A stretch of 64,000 nucleotides of DNA. It comes from SAR116 cluster bacterium AG-335-B03. Lineage in GTDB: Bacteria > Pseudomonadota > Alphaproteobacteria > Puniceispirillales > Marisalimonadaceae. The position numbers and the translations under genes were made by a program. The DNA lies in assembly GCA_003282435.1 (NCBI GenBank), contig QBZG01000004.1:1-64000 (forward strand). Reading direction: 5' to 3'. This document shows positions 1-8,660 of the stretch, one piece after another; the first letter of the stretch is position 1, and the number at the start of each line of letters is the position of its first letter. Below the pieces are notes generated by a model that was given only the letters and a program-made list of their open reading frames with translations, was not told the DNA's origin and made no database searches.

Positions 1-2
1 AT

Positions 3-1442
3 ATTCCCGAAAGATATAAATCAACTCATAGAATTTTTATAAAAGCTGATAATATAAATTTAATTTTAATTTATGATGATGTTACTTCTTTAATGAATTT
101 TAACTTTAAAGCAGATACTTGGTTTTTAGACGGCTTTTCTCCAAAAAAAAATCCATTGGTGTGGACTGATAAACTTTTCAAACAACTTTATAATTTTACT
201 AATTTAGATGGATCTTTAAGTACATTTTCTGTTGTAGGTCATATCAGAAGAGGTTTATTTAAGGCTGGTTTTAAAGTCTCAAAAGTAAGTGGATACGGTA
301 ACAAAAAAGAAATTTCTTATGCCATTAAAAAGGATTTAATTAGAAGTAATCAATACAAATTTAGCTATGAAAAAAAAATAGGTCCTGTTGCAATAATTGG
401 GTCAGGTATCTCTGGTGCTTCCCTAGCTTATGCTTTAAGGAAAAGAAACATTGAGTGTTTTATAATTGATAAGTCTTATAAACTAGCTAATGGAGCAAGT
501 GGAAATAAAATAGCTCTTCAAATGCCAAAATTAACTATGGATAATTCTCCTTATGGTCAGTTGTCACTTGAAGCTTTTCTATTTTCAAGGAAAATTGCAA
601 AAAGCTTAAATGCAATCCCAAGATCAGACGGTCTTGTTCTAATTCCCTCTAGAGACAGAGATATACTTAAATTTAAAAGACTACTAGAAAATAATTGGCC
701 CTTAGACTTGCTTAATAATAATTATGATAAACTTAATTTTTTAAAATTTATTAACCATATCTATATGAAATCTAGTGGTATAGTAGATAATAGTAAATTC
801 ATTCAAAATCTTATAAAAGACGTAGAATTTATATCAAAATTTGATGTTAAAAAAATAACTTCAAAGGATAGTTTTAACATTATTATTGATAAATTTGGAA
901 ACAGATTGAAAGCGAAAACAGTAATTTGGGCCAATGGATTTGAAATGACTAATCTTAGTCAAAATTTACCAATAAACCCAATTTCGGGCCAGGTAACTTA
1001 TTTAAAAGCAAATGAGTTAAGTTCAAATTTAAAAATTAATTTCAGCTATGGTCATCATTTATCCCAAGCTTTTAGGGGTTATCATCAAATAGGAGCTTCA
1101 TTTAATAGAAATGCCAATACATGTTTTAGAGAAATTGACCAAAATGCTAATATAAACTCTATACCAAAATTTTTAAGAAAAAATATTTTTTATAATATTA
1201 CTGAAAGTGGCCATAGAGTAAGTGTAAGAGCGAGCACTAAAGATAGAATGCCATTTTTCGGTGATTTAAGCACGTTAACAGGTCAAAAATCAAATAATAT
1301 ATATATTTTAGGTGGGATGGGTGCTTGGGGATTTGTTTATGCGCCATATTACGCAGAACTTTTGGTAACAAAAATCATAAATGACCAATTAGTAATTAAC
1401 AGCAAACTTGAGAAACTATTAACAATTGAAAGATTGCTGTAA
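3..1442 (+). CDS. mnmC: MnmC, bifunctional tRNA mnm5(s2)U34 biosynthesis protein (5'-truncated by window edge)
   Basis: The reading frame is open to the left edge, so the N-terminus lies outside the window; the first in-frame ATG at 93 is internal. The visible start carries the end of the methyltransferase domain, with the typical DxWFLDGFSPxKNPxxW stretch (about 105-190). This is followed by an FAD-binding oxidoreductase domain with a GxGxxG motif (GSGISG, about 399-416) and a C-terminal GGMGAWGF stretch. In the known family the FAD domain removes the carboxymethyl group of cmnm5U34 and the methyltransferase domain remethylates it to mnm5U34 in the tRNA wobble position. The stop abuts the stop of the convergent gene that follows. 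Identification is firm. The catalytic N-terminal SAM motif cannot be checked here. Confidence 0.9.
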   Translation: MPERYKSTHRIFIKADNINLILIYDDVTSLMNFNFKADTWFLDGFSPKKNPLVWTDKLFKQLYNFTNLDGSLSTFSVVGHIRRGLFKAGFKVSKVSGYGNKKEISYAIKKDLIRSNQYKFSYEKKIGPVAIIGSGISGASLAYALRKRNIECFIIDKSYKLANGASGNKIALQMPKLTMDNSPYGQLSLEAFLFSRKIAKSLNAIPRSDGLVLIPSRDRDILKFKRLLENNWPLDLLNNNYDKLNFLKFINHIYMKSSGIVDNSKFIQNLIKDVEFISKFDVKKITSKDSFNIIIDKFGNRLKAKTVIWANGFEMTNLSQNLPINPISGQVTYLKANELSSNLKINFSYGHHLSQAFRGYHQIGASFNRNANTCFREIDQNANINSIPKFLRKNIFYNITESGHRVSVRASTKDRMPFFGDLSTLTGQKSNNIYILGGMGAWGFVYAPYYAELLVTKIINDQLVINSKLEKLLTIERLL

Positions 1443-2270
1443 TTACTCAGCAGCATATTTTGTATATAGATTAAAATTTTCTAAAGTTTTTTTAAAAATT
1501 TCTTGCAATGGTTTTAAATTACTTATTAAAAGCTTTTCTTCATTCATATATAACGATCTATTAACTTCAATTTGAATAGTTTCAACGCCTTTTGATGGAT
1601 TGCCGTAGTTTCTAGTAATAAACCCACCTGCATAAGGATTATTTAATTGAACGATTAAACCATTATTTTCAAAATTCTTCCGCATATAATCTATTAATTC
1701 ATTCGAAGAGCTTCTTCCATGATTGTTTCCTAAGACAATATCTGGTTTTTTCTTGAACCTTTTTAGAGCATTGGATGGCATGGTATGTAAATCAAAGTGA
1801 TAACAAATCCCAAATCTTTTTAATAATTTATTTATTTGGTTTGATAAAATTTTATGAAAAGGATCATAATAATTTTCTAAAATAAAATTAGCATATGAAA
1901 CTGGTAATTTATTCTTAAATATATTTTCATTTAAAATAATTCTTGGGAAAACACCAAGGCCAAATGAAATCATTTTTTTCTCATCTATTGGATGACTGTT
2001 TACCCTATTGATAAACATATCGTTATCTATAGCATTTCTAGATCTATTTAAGTCTACAACTACCCTAGAGCATTTAGCTATAATAACATCTGCACTTTTA
2101 AAATCCATTAAATCTAATATTCTATTAGATTGAAAATCTTCAATTTTTCTAACTTTATTTAATTTTAATCTTAAGTATTGTATAAAAATATTGGGATAAA
2201 AATTTCCAGAATGTGGAACAGTTAATAACACTGGATTTTTGGGATTTCTCCTAATAAACTTTTCTAGCAT
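1443..2270 (-). CDS. N-formylglutamate amidohydrolase family protein
   Basis: The 275-residue protein has the family hallmarks: a VPHSGxxYP motif near residues 18-25 and a DLHTMPS motif at 160-166, whose His and Asp residues are likely metal ligands. Members hydrolyse N-formyl-L-glutamate to formate and glutamate, the last step of one histidine-degradation route, or act on related N-formyl or N-acyl amino acids. No other hut genes are visible nearby, so the exact substrate is not settled. No signal peptide is seen, so it should be cytoplasmic. The gene is convergent with mnmC with no intergenic base, and diverges from the aminotransferase gene across about 100 bp. Confidence 0.8.
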   Translation of the reverse strand: MLEKFIRRNPKNPVLLTVPHSGNFYPNIFIQYLRLKLNKVRKIEDFQSNRILDLMDFKSADVIIAKCSRVVVDLNRSRNAIDNDMFINRVNSHPIDEKKMISFGLGVFPRIILNENIFKNKLPVSYANFILENYYDPFHKILSNQINKLLKRFGICYHFDLHTMPSNALKRFKKKPDIVLGNNHGRSSSNELIDYMRKNFENNGLIVQLNNPYAGGFITRNYGNPSKGVETIQIEVNRSLYMNEEKLLISNLKPLQEIFKKTLENFNLYTKYAAE

Positions 2271-2374
2271 GAAAATTTCTAAACCAATATAATTTGTTTT
2301 TGTTTATCAATTAAATATATTTACTTTATATGAATTTATTTTAAAAACTAATTAATAATTATTGAAAGTTTAAT

Positions 2375-3592
2375 ATGAGATATTTTAATATTCCAGACCC
2401 TTTACTTGATTCAACCAGACAAATGTTTAAAGATTTAGAAAATGACGGAAGAGATACAAAAATTGACTTGGGAATTGGAATTTACAGGGATGAAAAGGGT
2501 GAGGCTCCAGTTTTTAAAGCTGTAAAAAAAGCTGAGAGTATTTTGTATCAAAATGAAAAGTCAAAATCATATAAAACTCCTGCAGGAAATAGTGAATATT
2601 GTAAAAATATTTTAGATTTAGTTCTTGGTAAAGATATTCTTTCTGAACGAAAAGACAAGGTTGGCGCTATACAAATACCAGGCGCTGGTTCTGGGTTACG
2701 AATTGCAGGTGAATTGATAAAAAATAATGTACAAAATAGACTTATATCTATACCTGATCCTACTTGGGGACAACAGCCATTTATGTTTGAAAAAGCTGGA
2801 TTGCAAATTTCCAAACATAGTTATTATAATGAACAAAATAATTTCTTAGATTTTGATAATATGATTAATGACCTGAATAAACTTAAATCAGGAGATTCAT
2901 TATTATTACATGGATGTTGTCATAATCCAACTGGTGCAGATTTATCTTTAGAACAATGGGAACAAGTTGCCAATATTTGTGTTAAAAAAGGAATATTACC
3001 ATTTATTGATTTAGTCTATCAAGGATTAGGAAAAAGTATTATAGATGATGTTCTTGGAATTAGAAAATTAGTCCAAATAGTACCAGAAGTAATTATTACA
3101 GTTTCATCAAGTAAAACGTTTGGTGTATATAGAGATCGATGTGGAATGATTGCGGTTATAACTGATGTTGATAAAGTTAAAAGCAAATCTTTAGAAACTA
3201 TGTTAAGTGAGATAGCGCGAGAACTTTATTTTCATCCACCTGATCATGCTGCAGAAATAATTAATACCTTATTAAAAGATCAAATTTTAAAAAAAGATTG
3301 GCTTTCAGAAATCAGAACAATGCAGAACAGAATTGTCTCTTTGAGACATAAACTTGCAAATTCTTTACAAGAAAAGCAACAAACAGATTATTTTAGTTTT
3401 TTAAAAGTACAAAACGGTATGTTTTCTCTTTTACCTATATCCCGTGAAGGTATAATGATCTTGAGAAAAGAAAATGGAATATACCTTATGCCGGATGGTC
3501 GTGTGAATATCGCGTCTTTGCCTGAAAATAAAATAGATTTTATTTCATCTAAAATATGTTCTCTTGAAGAATTTAAGGGCAAAGGAATTTAA
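2375..3592 (+). CDS. Class I aromatic/aspartate aminotransferase (TyrB/AspC type)
   Basis: The 405-residue protein matches fold-type I aminotransferases of the AspC/TyrB group: an N-terminal region with IDLGIGIYRDEKG, Trp131 in DPTWGQQ (cofactor stacking), HNPTG at 183-187, and SSSKTFGVYRDRCG with Lys247 as the pyridoxal-phosphate lysine. Such enzymes transfer amino groups between aromatic amino acids or aspartate and 2-oxoglutarate in the cytoplasm. The closest alphaproteobacterial relatives are usually named aromatic-amino-acid aminotransferase, but specificity cannot be read from the sequence alone. The next gene starts right after its stop codon, suggesting co-transcription. Confidence 0.87.
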   Translation: MRYFNIPDPLLDSTRQMFKDLENDGRDTKIDLGIGIYRDEKGEAPVFKAVKKAESILYQNEKSKSYKTPAGNSEYCKNILDLVLGKDILSERKDKVGAIQIPGAGSGLRIAGELIKNNVQNRLISIPDPTWGQQPFMFEKAGLQISKHSYYNEQNNFLDFDNMINDLNKLKSGDSLLLHGCCHNPTGADLSLEQWEQVANICVKKGILPFIDLVYQGLGKSIIDDVLGIRKLVQIVPEVIITVSSSKTFGVYRDRCGMIAVITDVDKVKSKSLETMLSEIARELYFHPPDHAAEIINTLLKDQILKKDWLSEIRTMQNRIVSLRHKLANSLQEKQQTDYFSFLKVQNGMFSLLPISREGIMILRKENGIYLMPDGRVNIASLPENKIDFISSKICSLEEFKGKGI

Positions 3593-3593
3593 A

Positions 3594-4031
3594 TTGAAAA
3601 AAAAACCCTCTAATAGAAGTGAATATAATTTTTTTTCTAAAATAAGCACAAGGTGGAATGATAATGATATTTATGGCCATATGAATAATATTGTTTATTA
3701 CGCATTATTTGATACTGCAGTTAATAAATGGCTAATTCAAAACAATTTAATTGATATAAAACATGGTAAAAATATCGGTTTAATTGTTCAATCAGGCTGC
3801 AATTATTTTTCTTCTTTTCAATATCCAGAAGAAATTGATGCGGGGATAAGAGTAACCAAAATTGGAACTAGTTCGGTAAGATATGAAGTAGGTTTATTTC
3901 ATGAAAAAGATGAAATTTCTTCTGCGGATGGTTTTTTTGTGCATGTATATGTAAATAGAGAAACAAATACTCCAATACCTCTAAATTATGATTTCAAAAA
4001 AACATTAGATACTATATTTGTAGAACTATAA
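3594..4031 (+). CDS. Acyl-CoA thioesterase, 4HBT (YbgC/FcbJ) hotdog family
   Basis: I place the start at the TTG at 3594, directly after the preceding stop. An AAAGGA ribosome site (3581-3586) lies just upstream, whereas an earlier in-frame TTG at 3564 overlaps the aminotransferase. This gives 145 residues. The hotdog-fold signature is clear: RWNDNDIYGHMNN with the catalytic-type Asp and the YGHMNN turn, then YYALFDTAVNKWL. Family members hydrolyse acyl-CoA thioesters, and the acyl chain is unknown here. The gene is likely in an operon with the aminotransferase. It is convergent with the following cyclophilin-like gene, with only two bases between them. Confidence 0.8.
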   Translation: MKKKPSNRSEYNFFSKISTRWNDNDIYGHMNNIVYYALFDTAVNKWLIQNNLIDIKHGKNIGLIVQSGCNYFSSFQYPEEIDAGIRVTKIGTSSVRYEVGLFHEKDEISSADGFFVHVYVNRETNTPIPLNYDFKKTLDTIFVEL

Positions 4032-4033
4032 AT

Positions 4034-4405
4034 CTAAACCTTTTCTAAGATAATTGTCTCATTTTCTTTTATGTTTTCAATGTAACTTTTATCAAATTTG
4101 CAGTCTGCCCATATATTGCAAGGTGAGATTAGTCTTATTTCGTTACCATTAGAAATTGGAGTTTTTCCATATCCTATGGCTATAGCAGATCCACTATTCC
4201 AAAAAGCAATTTCACCAATATTTACAACTGATTTAGCGTTTTTTTCTAATTCAATACTTAGTCCAGTTTCAAAATAAATTTCTTCTCCCCATTTCTGTAT
4301 TTTTGATTTTAGTGGTAATGAATTATAAATTATGTCAGCAGTTAAAGTATCTCTTAACTCGAAAACTAATTCTTTTCCCTTACACTTCAAAATAACTTTT
4401 CTCAT
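4034..4405 (-). CDS. Cyclophilin-like (DUF369/TM1367-type) protein
   Basis: This is a 123-residue soluble protein. The central and C-terminal stretch (GEIAFWNSGSAIAIGYG, then a P-I-S-N-G-N-E-I turn and SPCNIWA) matches the small beta-barrel family with a cyclophilin-like fold. The family has no well-established reaction, and the peptidyl-prolyl isomerase residues of true cyclophilins are not obvious. No signal peptide or membrane segment is present. The gene is convergent with the thioesterase and ends 70 bp upstream of tRNA-Val, which lies on the other strand. The call rests on fold-family resemblance only. Confidence 0.6.
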   Translation of the reverse strand: MRKVILKCKGKELVFELRDTLTADIIYNSLPLKSKIQKWGEEIYFETGLSIELEKNAKSVVNIGEIAFWNSGSAIAIGYGKTPISNGNEIRLISPCNIWADCKFDKSYIENIKENETIILEKV

Positions 4406-4476
4406 GATTATTTAACTTTACATTTTATCTTTTAATATTATTTATATTAGTATCACATAATGAATAATTTGATAAT

Positions 4477-4551
4477 GGGACTATAGCTCAGCGGGAGAGC
4501 ACTTCGTTGACATCGAAGGGGTCACTGGTTCAATCCCAGTTAGTCCCACCA
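4477..4551 (+). tRNA. tRNA-Val(GAC)
   Basis: A full cloverleaf can be drawn. The acceptor arms GGGACTA and TAGTCCC are followed by an encoded ACCA, and there is a D arm with GCTC/GAGC. The anticodon stem CTTCG/CGAAG encloses a TTGACAT loop, giving anticodon GAC at 4509-4511. The T arm is ACTGG-TTCAATC-CCAGT. It reads valine codons GUC/GUU. A degenerate copy of the 3' end lies about 1.1 kb downstream. Confidence 0.95.
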
Positions 4552-4562
4552 TTTTTTAAGTT

Positions 4563-5411
4563 TTATTTAGTTGCTGAAACATAATTGAGACAAGCCTTGT
4601 AAATTATTTTACCATTTTTTTGTCTTTTCTTAGACATCGCTTCTATGTCTTTTTTTATACTTAAAAGCTGATCGTCTGATAAATCCTCTTCTGCTAGTAA
4701 TCTAGCTCCCATGCCTAAGTTCAAAAGAAGATCAGCATCTTTTTTAACAGTGTCTTGTGTTGAAATTGTGGTATATGTCTCTTCAACTTTAATATTTTTA
4801 AATCCAGAATTATTTAAAATCTCTTGAATATATTCTTTGTCACTAAATGCAAAAGGACCAGGATCTCTTGTTAATTTTGGATATTCTTTATTAATGTGTC
4901 GTAGAATTATATTTGTTGCAGCAGTATGGAATTCATTTTCTATCATATTTGTCCAACATACAAAATTTAAAGAACCTCCATTTTTTATTGATTTGTTGAT
5001 ATTTTGAAAAGCGTGAATAGGGTTTTTAAAAAACATAACTCCAAATCTTGATATAACTTTATTAAAATTATTTTTTTCAAAATCAAAGTTTTCAGCATCG
5101 CAATTTTTGAAATCTAAATTTTTTATTGTTGAATATTTATTTTTTGCTAAATCCAACAAAAGGTTAGAAATATCAGCTCCCAACACATAACCACTTTCTC
5201 CAACTAACTGAGATGCTTTAAAAGATGTTTGTCCACCTCCACATCCTATATCCAAAACTTTGTCACCCTCTTCAATATTAGTTTTTAAAAAAAGTGCTTT
5301 GGTTAAAATAGTTAATCTTTCATTCATAGAATTATCATTATCCACCCACTTATGACCATATTTTTTATTCCAATATTCAGACTGCTCATGATTAATGATC
5401 GAAGATGACAT
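4563..5411 (-). CDS. Class I SAM-dependent methyltransferase (UbiE/COQ5-like fold)
   Basis: The 282-residue protein has SAM motif I at about 52-60 (VLDIGCGGG) and further Rossmann elements including GADIS and SRFGVMFF. Family members transfer methyl groups from S-adenosylmethionine to small molecules, quinones, lipids or proteins, and no substrate is indicated. The start is supported by a strong GGGAGG ribosome site just upstream, within a short CCCTAGGG palindrome at 5421-5428. The gene points toward tRNA-Val and its stop lies 11 bp from the tRNA 3' end. Downstream of its promoter lie TGTCT repeats and a tRNA relic, so it may be a cargo gene acquired at the tRNA locus. Confidence 0.8.
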   Translation of the reverse strand: MSSSIINHEQSEYWNKKYGHKWVDNDNSMNERLTILTKALFLKTNIEEGDKVLDIGCGGGQTSFKASQLVGESGYVLGADISNLLLDLAKNKYSTIKNLDFKNCDAENFDFEKNNFNKVISRFGVMFFKNPIHAFQNINKSIKNGGSLNFVCWTNMIENEFHTAATNIILRHINKEYPKLTRDPGPFAFSDKEYIQEILNNSGFKNIKVEETYTTISTQDTVKKDADLLLNLGMGARLLAEEDLSDDQLLSIKKDIEAMSKKRQKNGKIIYKACLNYVSATK

Positions 5412-5536
5412 TGTAAACCTCCCTAGGGGTATTTTAAAACATGGTCATTAATTAAATATCAAATTGCAAACTAATTTTAGATTTAATAATAAATTAAGTA
5501 ATTATGAAAAGAGTATAGGGTGTAACAAATCTAAAG

Positions 5537-5618
5537 TGTCTTGTTAAATAATATGACCTGTCTTGTTAATCCAAATTATAATGTAGACAGTAAAAAATAG
5601 ACAAAAGGGTGTCTCGTG
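5537..5618. repeat. Cluster of TGTCT-type short repeats
   Basis: TGTCTTGTTAA occurs twice on the plus strand, at 5537-5547 and 5559-5569, with starts 22 bp apart (about two helical turns). Inverted TAGACA copies follow at 5584-5589 and 5598-5603, and a looser plus-strand copy, TGTCTCGT, is at 5610-5617. The spacing and mixed orientation look like protein-binding sites. A related tandem repeat lies beside tRNA-Lys at 59360-59381. The function is not known from the sequence. Confidence 0.5.
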
Positions 5619-5660
5619 CTGACTTGTACGAAAAACAAACTTTATGATTTAAATGGTTTA

Positions 5661-5700
5661 CAGGGTCATGCGACAGGTTCAAACCCAATTAGTTCAACCA
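5661..5700 (+). pseudogene. Degenerate tRNA 3'-end relic, probably tRNA-Val derived
   Basis: The stretch contains a T-loop-like GGTTCAAACCC and ends in TTAGTTCAACCA. This parallels the tRNA-Val end (GGTTCAATCCC, then TTAGTCCCACCA). The T stem no longer pairs well and no matching 5' half, D arm or anticodon arm is visible upstream, so it cannot be a working tRNA. Like the intact tRNA, it sits about 10 bp from the stop codon of an oppositely oriented methyltransferase gene. It is best read as an attachment-site remnant. Confidence 0.6.
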
Positions 5701-5709
5701 TAAACTTAA

Positions 5710-6762
5710 TTAATTATTCAACAACCTCGCTTGTATAACCATATTTGAGGCAGTCTTATACGTTACTTTAGTATCTTTAAATCCTGCTTGATTTAATATA
5801 GAAAATAATTTTTTTGGACCCGCTTGAGCTCCAAGTGCTAAACCAACTTCTTGAGATTTAGAAGCTGGAATACAAGCAATTGTAGAAAATGAATAGTACA
5901 TTTGTCCTATTAAATTAAAATTATTTTCTGGTAAATCATCAGCTGTAGGTTCGACGAGCATAATTATTCCATTTGTGTTAAGTTTTGTTTTTGCATATTT
6001 TATTGCTCCTATTGGATCACCCATATCGTGAAGACAATCAAAAAAAGCAATTATGTCGTATTTTCCTTGATAATTCTTAGCATTATTTACTCTAAATTCT
6101 AAATTTTCAAGATTTGTGTTATGTTTTTTTGCTTCTGTAATTGAAGGTTCATGTGGATCAATTCCTATTACTCTTGAATTACTATATTTTTCAGCTATTA
6201 GTGAGGTTGAATATCCATGGCCACAACCAATATCTGCAAAAGTAGCACCTTTACGAAGCATTTCGTCTGCTCCATCAAGACTAGGTATCCATTTTTTAAT
6301 TAAAAAAATAGAATATGACGGCTTAAAAAATCTTGCAGATCCAGATAAACAACATGGATGTAGATTTCCCCAACCTGTTCCTTTACCATTTTTAAAATTG
6401 TCTTTTATGATATCTATATTATGAATTGCTCCTACTAAATTTTCAAAACCTCCAATCATTAGAGAAATGCTATTTTCATCTCCTAAAACTGCAAATTGCT
6501 CCTTACTTAGAAAAAATTCCTGACTTTTTTTATCATAATTAATATATCTAGCAGCGGCTAAGGAAAGTAACCATTCTCTTATATATCTTTGATCCATTTT
6601 AACTTGAGCACTAAATTTATCTGAGGTACATGGACCTAACCTAAATAAATTTTTAAATAGATTGAGCTCATCTCCAATTCTCATCATGGGTATTAGTGCG
6701 CCTGCTGCCATATCTTGCATAATTTTGTATTGTAGCTTTCTTGTTTCTTCAATATTTGTCAT
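5710..6762 (-). CDS. SAM-dependent methyltransferase with N-terminal winged-helix domain
   Basis: The start is set at the ATG at 6762, because a GGAG ribosome site precedes it. A longer frame to 6816 adds an unlikely N-terminus. The resulting 350-residue protein has an N-terminal dimerisation/winged-helix-like region (about 1-100) and a Rossmann methyltransferase domain with motif I ADIGCGHG at about 176-183. A FFDCLHDMGDP stretch follows, typical of small-molecule methyltransferases of this type. The substrate is unknown. It is unrelated in sequence to the neighbouring methyltransferase beyond the SAM fold. The gene lies directly downstream of the tRNA relic and diverges from the thiolase-like gene. 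Confidence 0.78.
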   Translation of the reverse strand: MTNIEETRKLQYKIMQDMAAGALIPMMRIGDELNLFKNLFRLGPCTSDKFSAQVKMDQRYIREWLLSLAAARYINYDKKSQEFFLSKEQFAVLGDENSISLMIGGFENLVGAIHNIDIIKDNFKNGKGTGWGNLHPCCLSGSARFFKPSYSIFLIKKWIPSLDGADEMLRKGATFADIGCGHGYSTSLIAEKYSNSRVIGIDPHEPSITEAKKHNTNLENLEFRVNNAKNYQGKYDIIAFFDCLHDMGDPIGAIKYAKTKLNTNGIIMLVEPTADDLPENNFNLIGQMYYSFSTIACIPASKSQEVGLALGAQAGPKKLFSILNQAGFKDTKVTYKTASNMVIQARLLNN

Positions 6763-6923
6763 ACATAAACTCCATAAAACATATAAAAATTGTACTATCT
6801 GTTTTTTTAAATACAATTAATAATCTAAATTATTAACCTTAAGAGCTGAGTTATGTTTTTTTTATTGTTGTGAGTGCTTATCAATTATATTTGGCTTATG
6901 TATAATATATATGAGAGTCTGAA

Positions 6924-8459
6924 ATGGATGAAAAAAGAATACCAATATTAGTTGGCAGTGGTCAAATTACGCAACGTGAGCAAGATCCTTTAGTTGCTCA
7001 ATCTCCCATGGATCTAACTGCTTCAGCTGGATTTAAAGCAGCCGACGATACTCACATTGGTAAATCTATATTAAAAAAGTTAGATACAATTGTTGTTATT
7101 CGTTCATTTTCAGACACAAGTTGGCGTTTTAAATGCCCATTTGGTAAATACAGTAATCCACCATTTTCATTATCAAAACGTTTGGGGGCAGAAAATGTTA
7201 ATCGTTTAATATATACCTATCCAGGAGGAAACATGCCTCAGTGGTGTGTTAATAGAATGTTTGAAATGGTTACTCGAGGAGAGCTAGAGATTGGCATAAT
7301 TGCAGGTGGTGAGTCATTAGCCACCCAAAAAAGAGCTGAACGTGCTGGTATTTCTCTTGATTGGAATGAAGATCCTGGAGGTGAATACGAAGAGTGGGGC
7401 GTTGAAAAACGTGGATGGTCAGAAATTGAGGATAGACATCTCATGTCTGGAGCCATATTTGCTTACCCAATGATCGAAAATTCAATTAGAGGAAAAAAAG
7501 GTCGTACAATTAAAGATCATTCCTTAGAAATGGGTAAGTTGTTTTCTGGTTTTGCTTCAGTTGCTGCTAATAATTTGTTAGCTGATAGGAGGCAGGGTTT
7601 TACCCCAGAACAAATAGCCAATGTTAATCCTAACAATCCATACATAGGTTTTCCATATACAAAATTAATGAATTCCAATGCATTTATAGACCAGTCAGCA
7701 GCAATAATATTAACGTCAGTTGCAAAAGCAAAAGAGTTAGGTATACCTAAGCATAAATGGGTTTATTTGCATGGATGTGCTGATGCTTATGATCATTGGT
7801 ACTTAAGTGATAGAGTAAATTATTATTCTTCTCCTGCCATGAGGATTGTTGCTCGTGAGACCTTCGAAATGGCTGGTTGTACAATCAATGATATTGATGC
7901 TCTCGACTTATATAGTTGTTTTCCCTCTGCAGTTCAGATTGCCTGTGATGAAATGGGTATTTGCATAAATGATTCCAGAGGTCTAACTATAACCGGAGGT
8001 CTCCCTTATTTTGGTGGTCCAGGAAATAACTATGTAACACATTCTATATCTGAAATGATGAACAAGGTTAGGGCTCGACCTGGTATAAAAGGGTTGGTTA
8101 CGGCCAATGGTAATTATATAACAAAGCAATCAGCAGGAATTTACTCTACAGAACCTCTGCAAAAACTGTTTTCTCCAAAAGATCCAAGTGCTTACCAAGT
8201 TGAAATTAATACACAAAAAGGACCCGTTTTTTCGGAATTTGCTGAAGGAAATGCTATAATTGAAACTTATACAATTATGCATAATCGAGAGGGTCCTTCA
8301 TTTGGAATTATATTTGGACGACTTAATAACGGAAACAGATTTATAGCAAACATACCTCAAGAAAAAAGCTTAATGAATGCAATGGTTTTAGAAGACTACC
8401 TAGGCAAAAGTGGAAAAGTAAAAAATTCAAAAGATATTAATATATTTACACCTGATTAA
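6924..8459 (+). CDS. Thiolase-superfamily protein, acetyl-CoA acetyltransferase-like
   Basis: The 511-residue protein follows the thiolase fold along its length: DLYSCFPSAVQIA and TGGLPYFGGPGNNY in the C-terminal half match SCP-x-type thiolases, and an additional C-terminal beta domain makes it longer than the usual 390-400 residues. The loop that normally carries the acylated cysteine (N-x-x-C-S-S/A-G) reads GGNMPQWCVN at 101-110. The nucleophile is therefore absent, or at best displaced to Cys108. Related proteins are annotated as acetyl-CoA acetyltransferases, but a Claisen condensation or thiolysis role is uncertain. A GAGAG sequence precedes the ATG. It is divergent from the methyltransferase. 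Confidence 0.72.
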   Translation: MDEKRIPILVGSGQITQREQDPLVAQSPMDLTASAGFKAADDTHIGKSILKKLDTIVVIRSFSDTSWRFKCPFGKYSNPPFSLSKRLGAENVNRLIYTYPGGNMPQWCVNRMFEMVTRGELEIGIIAGGESLATQKRAERAGISLDWNEDPGGEYEEWGVEKRGWSEIEDRHLMSGAIFAYPMIENSIRGKKGRTIKDHSLEMGKLFSGFASVAANNLLADRRQGFTPEQIANVNPNNPYIGFPYTKLMNSNAFIDQSAAIILTSVAKAKELGIPKHKWVYLHGCADAYDHWYLSDRVNYYSSPAMRIVARETFEMAGCTINDIDALDLYSCFPSAVQIACDEMGICINDSRGLTITGGLPYFGGPGNNYVTHSISEMMNKVRARPGIKGLVTANGNYITKQSAGIYSTEPLQKLFSPKDPSAYQVEINTQKGPVFSEFAEGNAIIETYTIMHNREGPSFGIIFGRLNNGNRFIANIPQEKSLMNAMVLEDYLGKSGKVKNSKDINIFTPD

Positions 8460-8660
8460 CGCTATTTATTGGTAACTAGAATTTGTTATTTAGTAATAAG
8501 TTTAGAAAAAATTAATTATTTGCCTAAATAATATCCATTTTTTTAATTTATTAATTAAATGATTTATTTTTAATCATGTATTTAAGTTGTAATGATTTCA
8601 GGTTGTGAATTTATTATTTAATATATCTTGTTAAATTGATTGAATTAATGGGGATACAGT

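Noticed and set aside
5661..5700. A second functional tRNA after the methyltransferase
   Set aside because: Only a degenerate T arm and acceptor 3' half are present. No D arm or anticodon arm can be folded.
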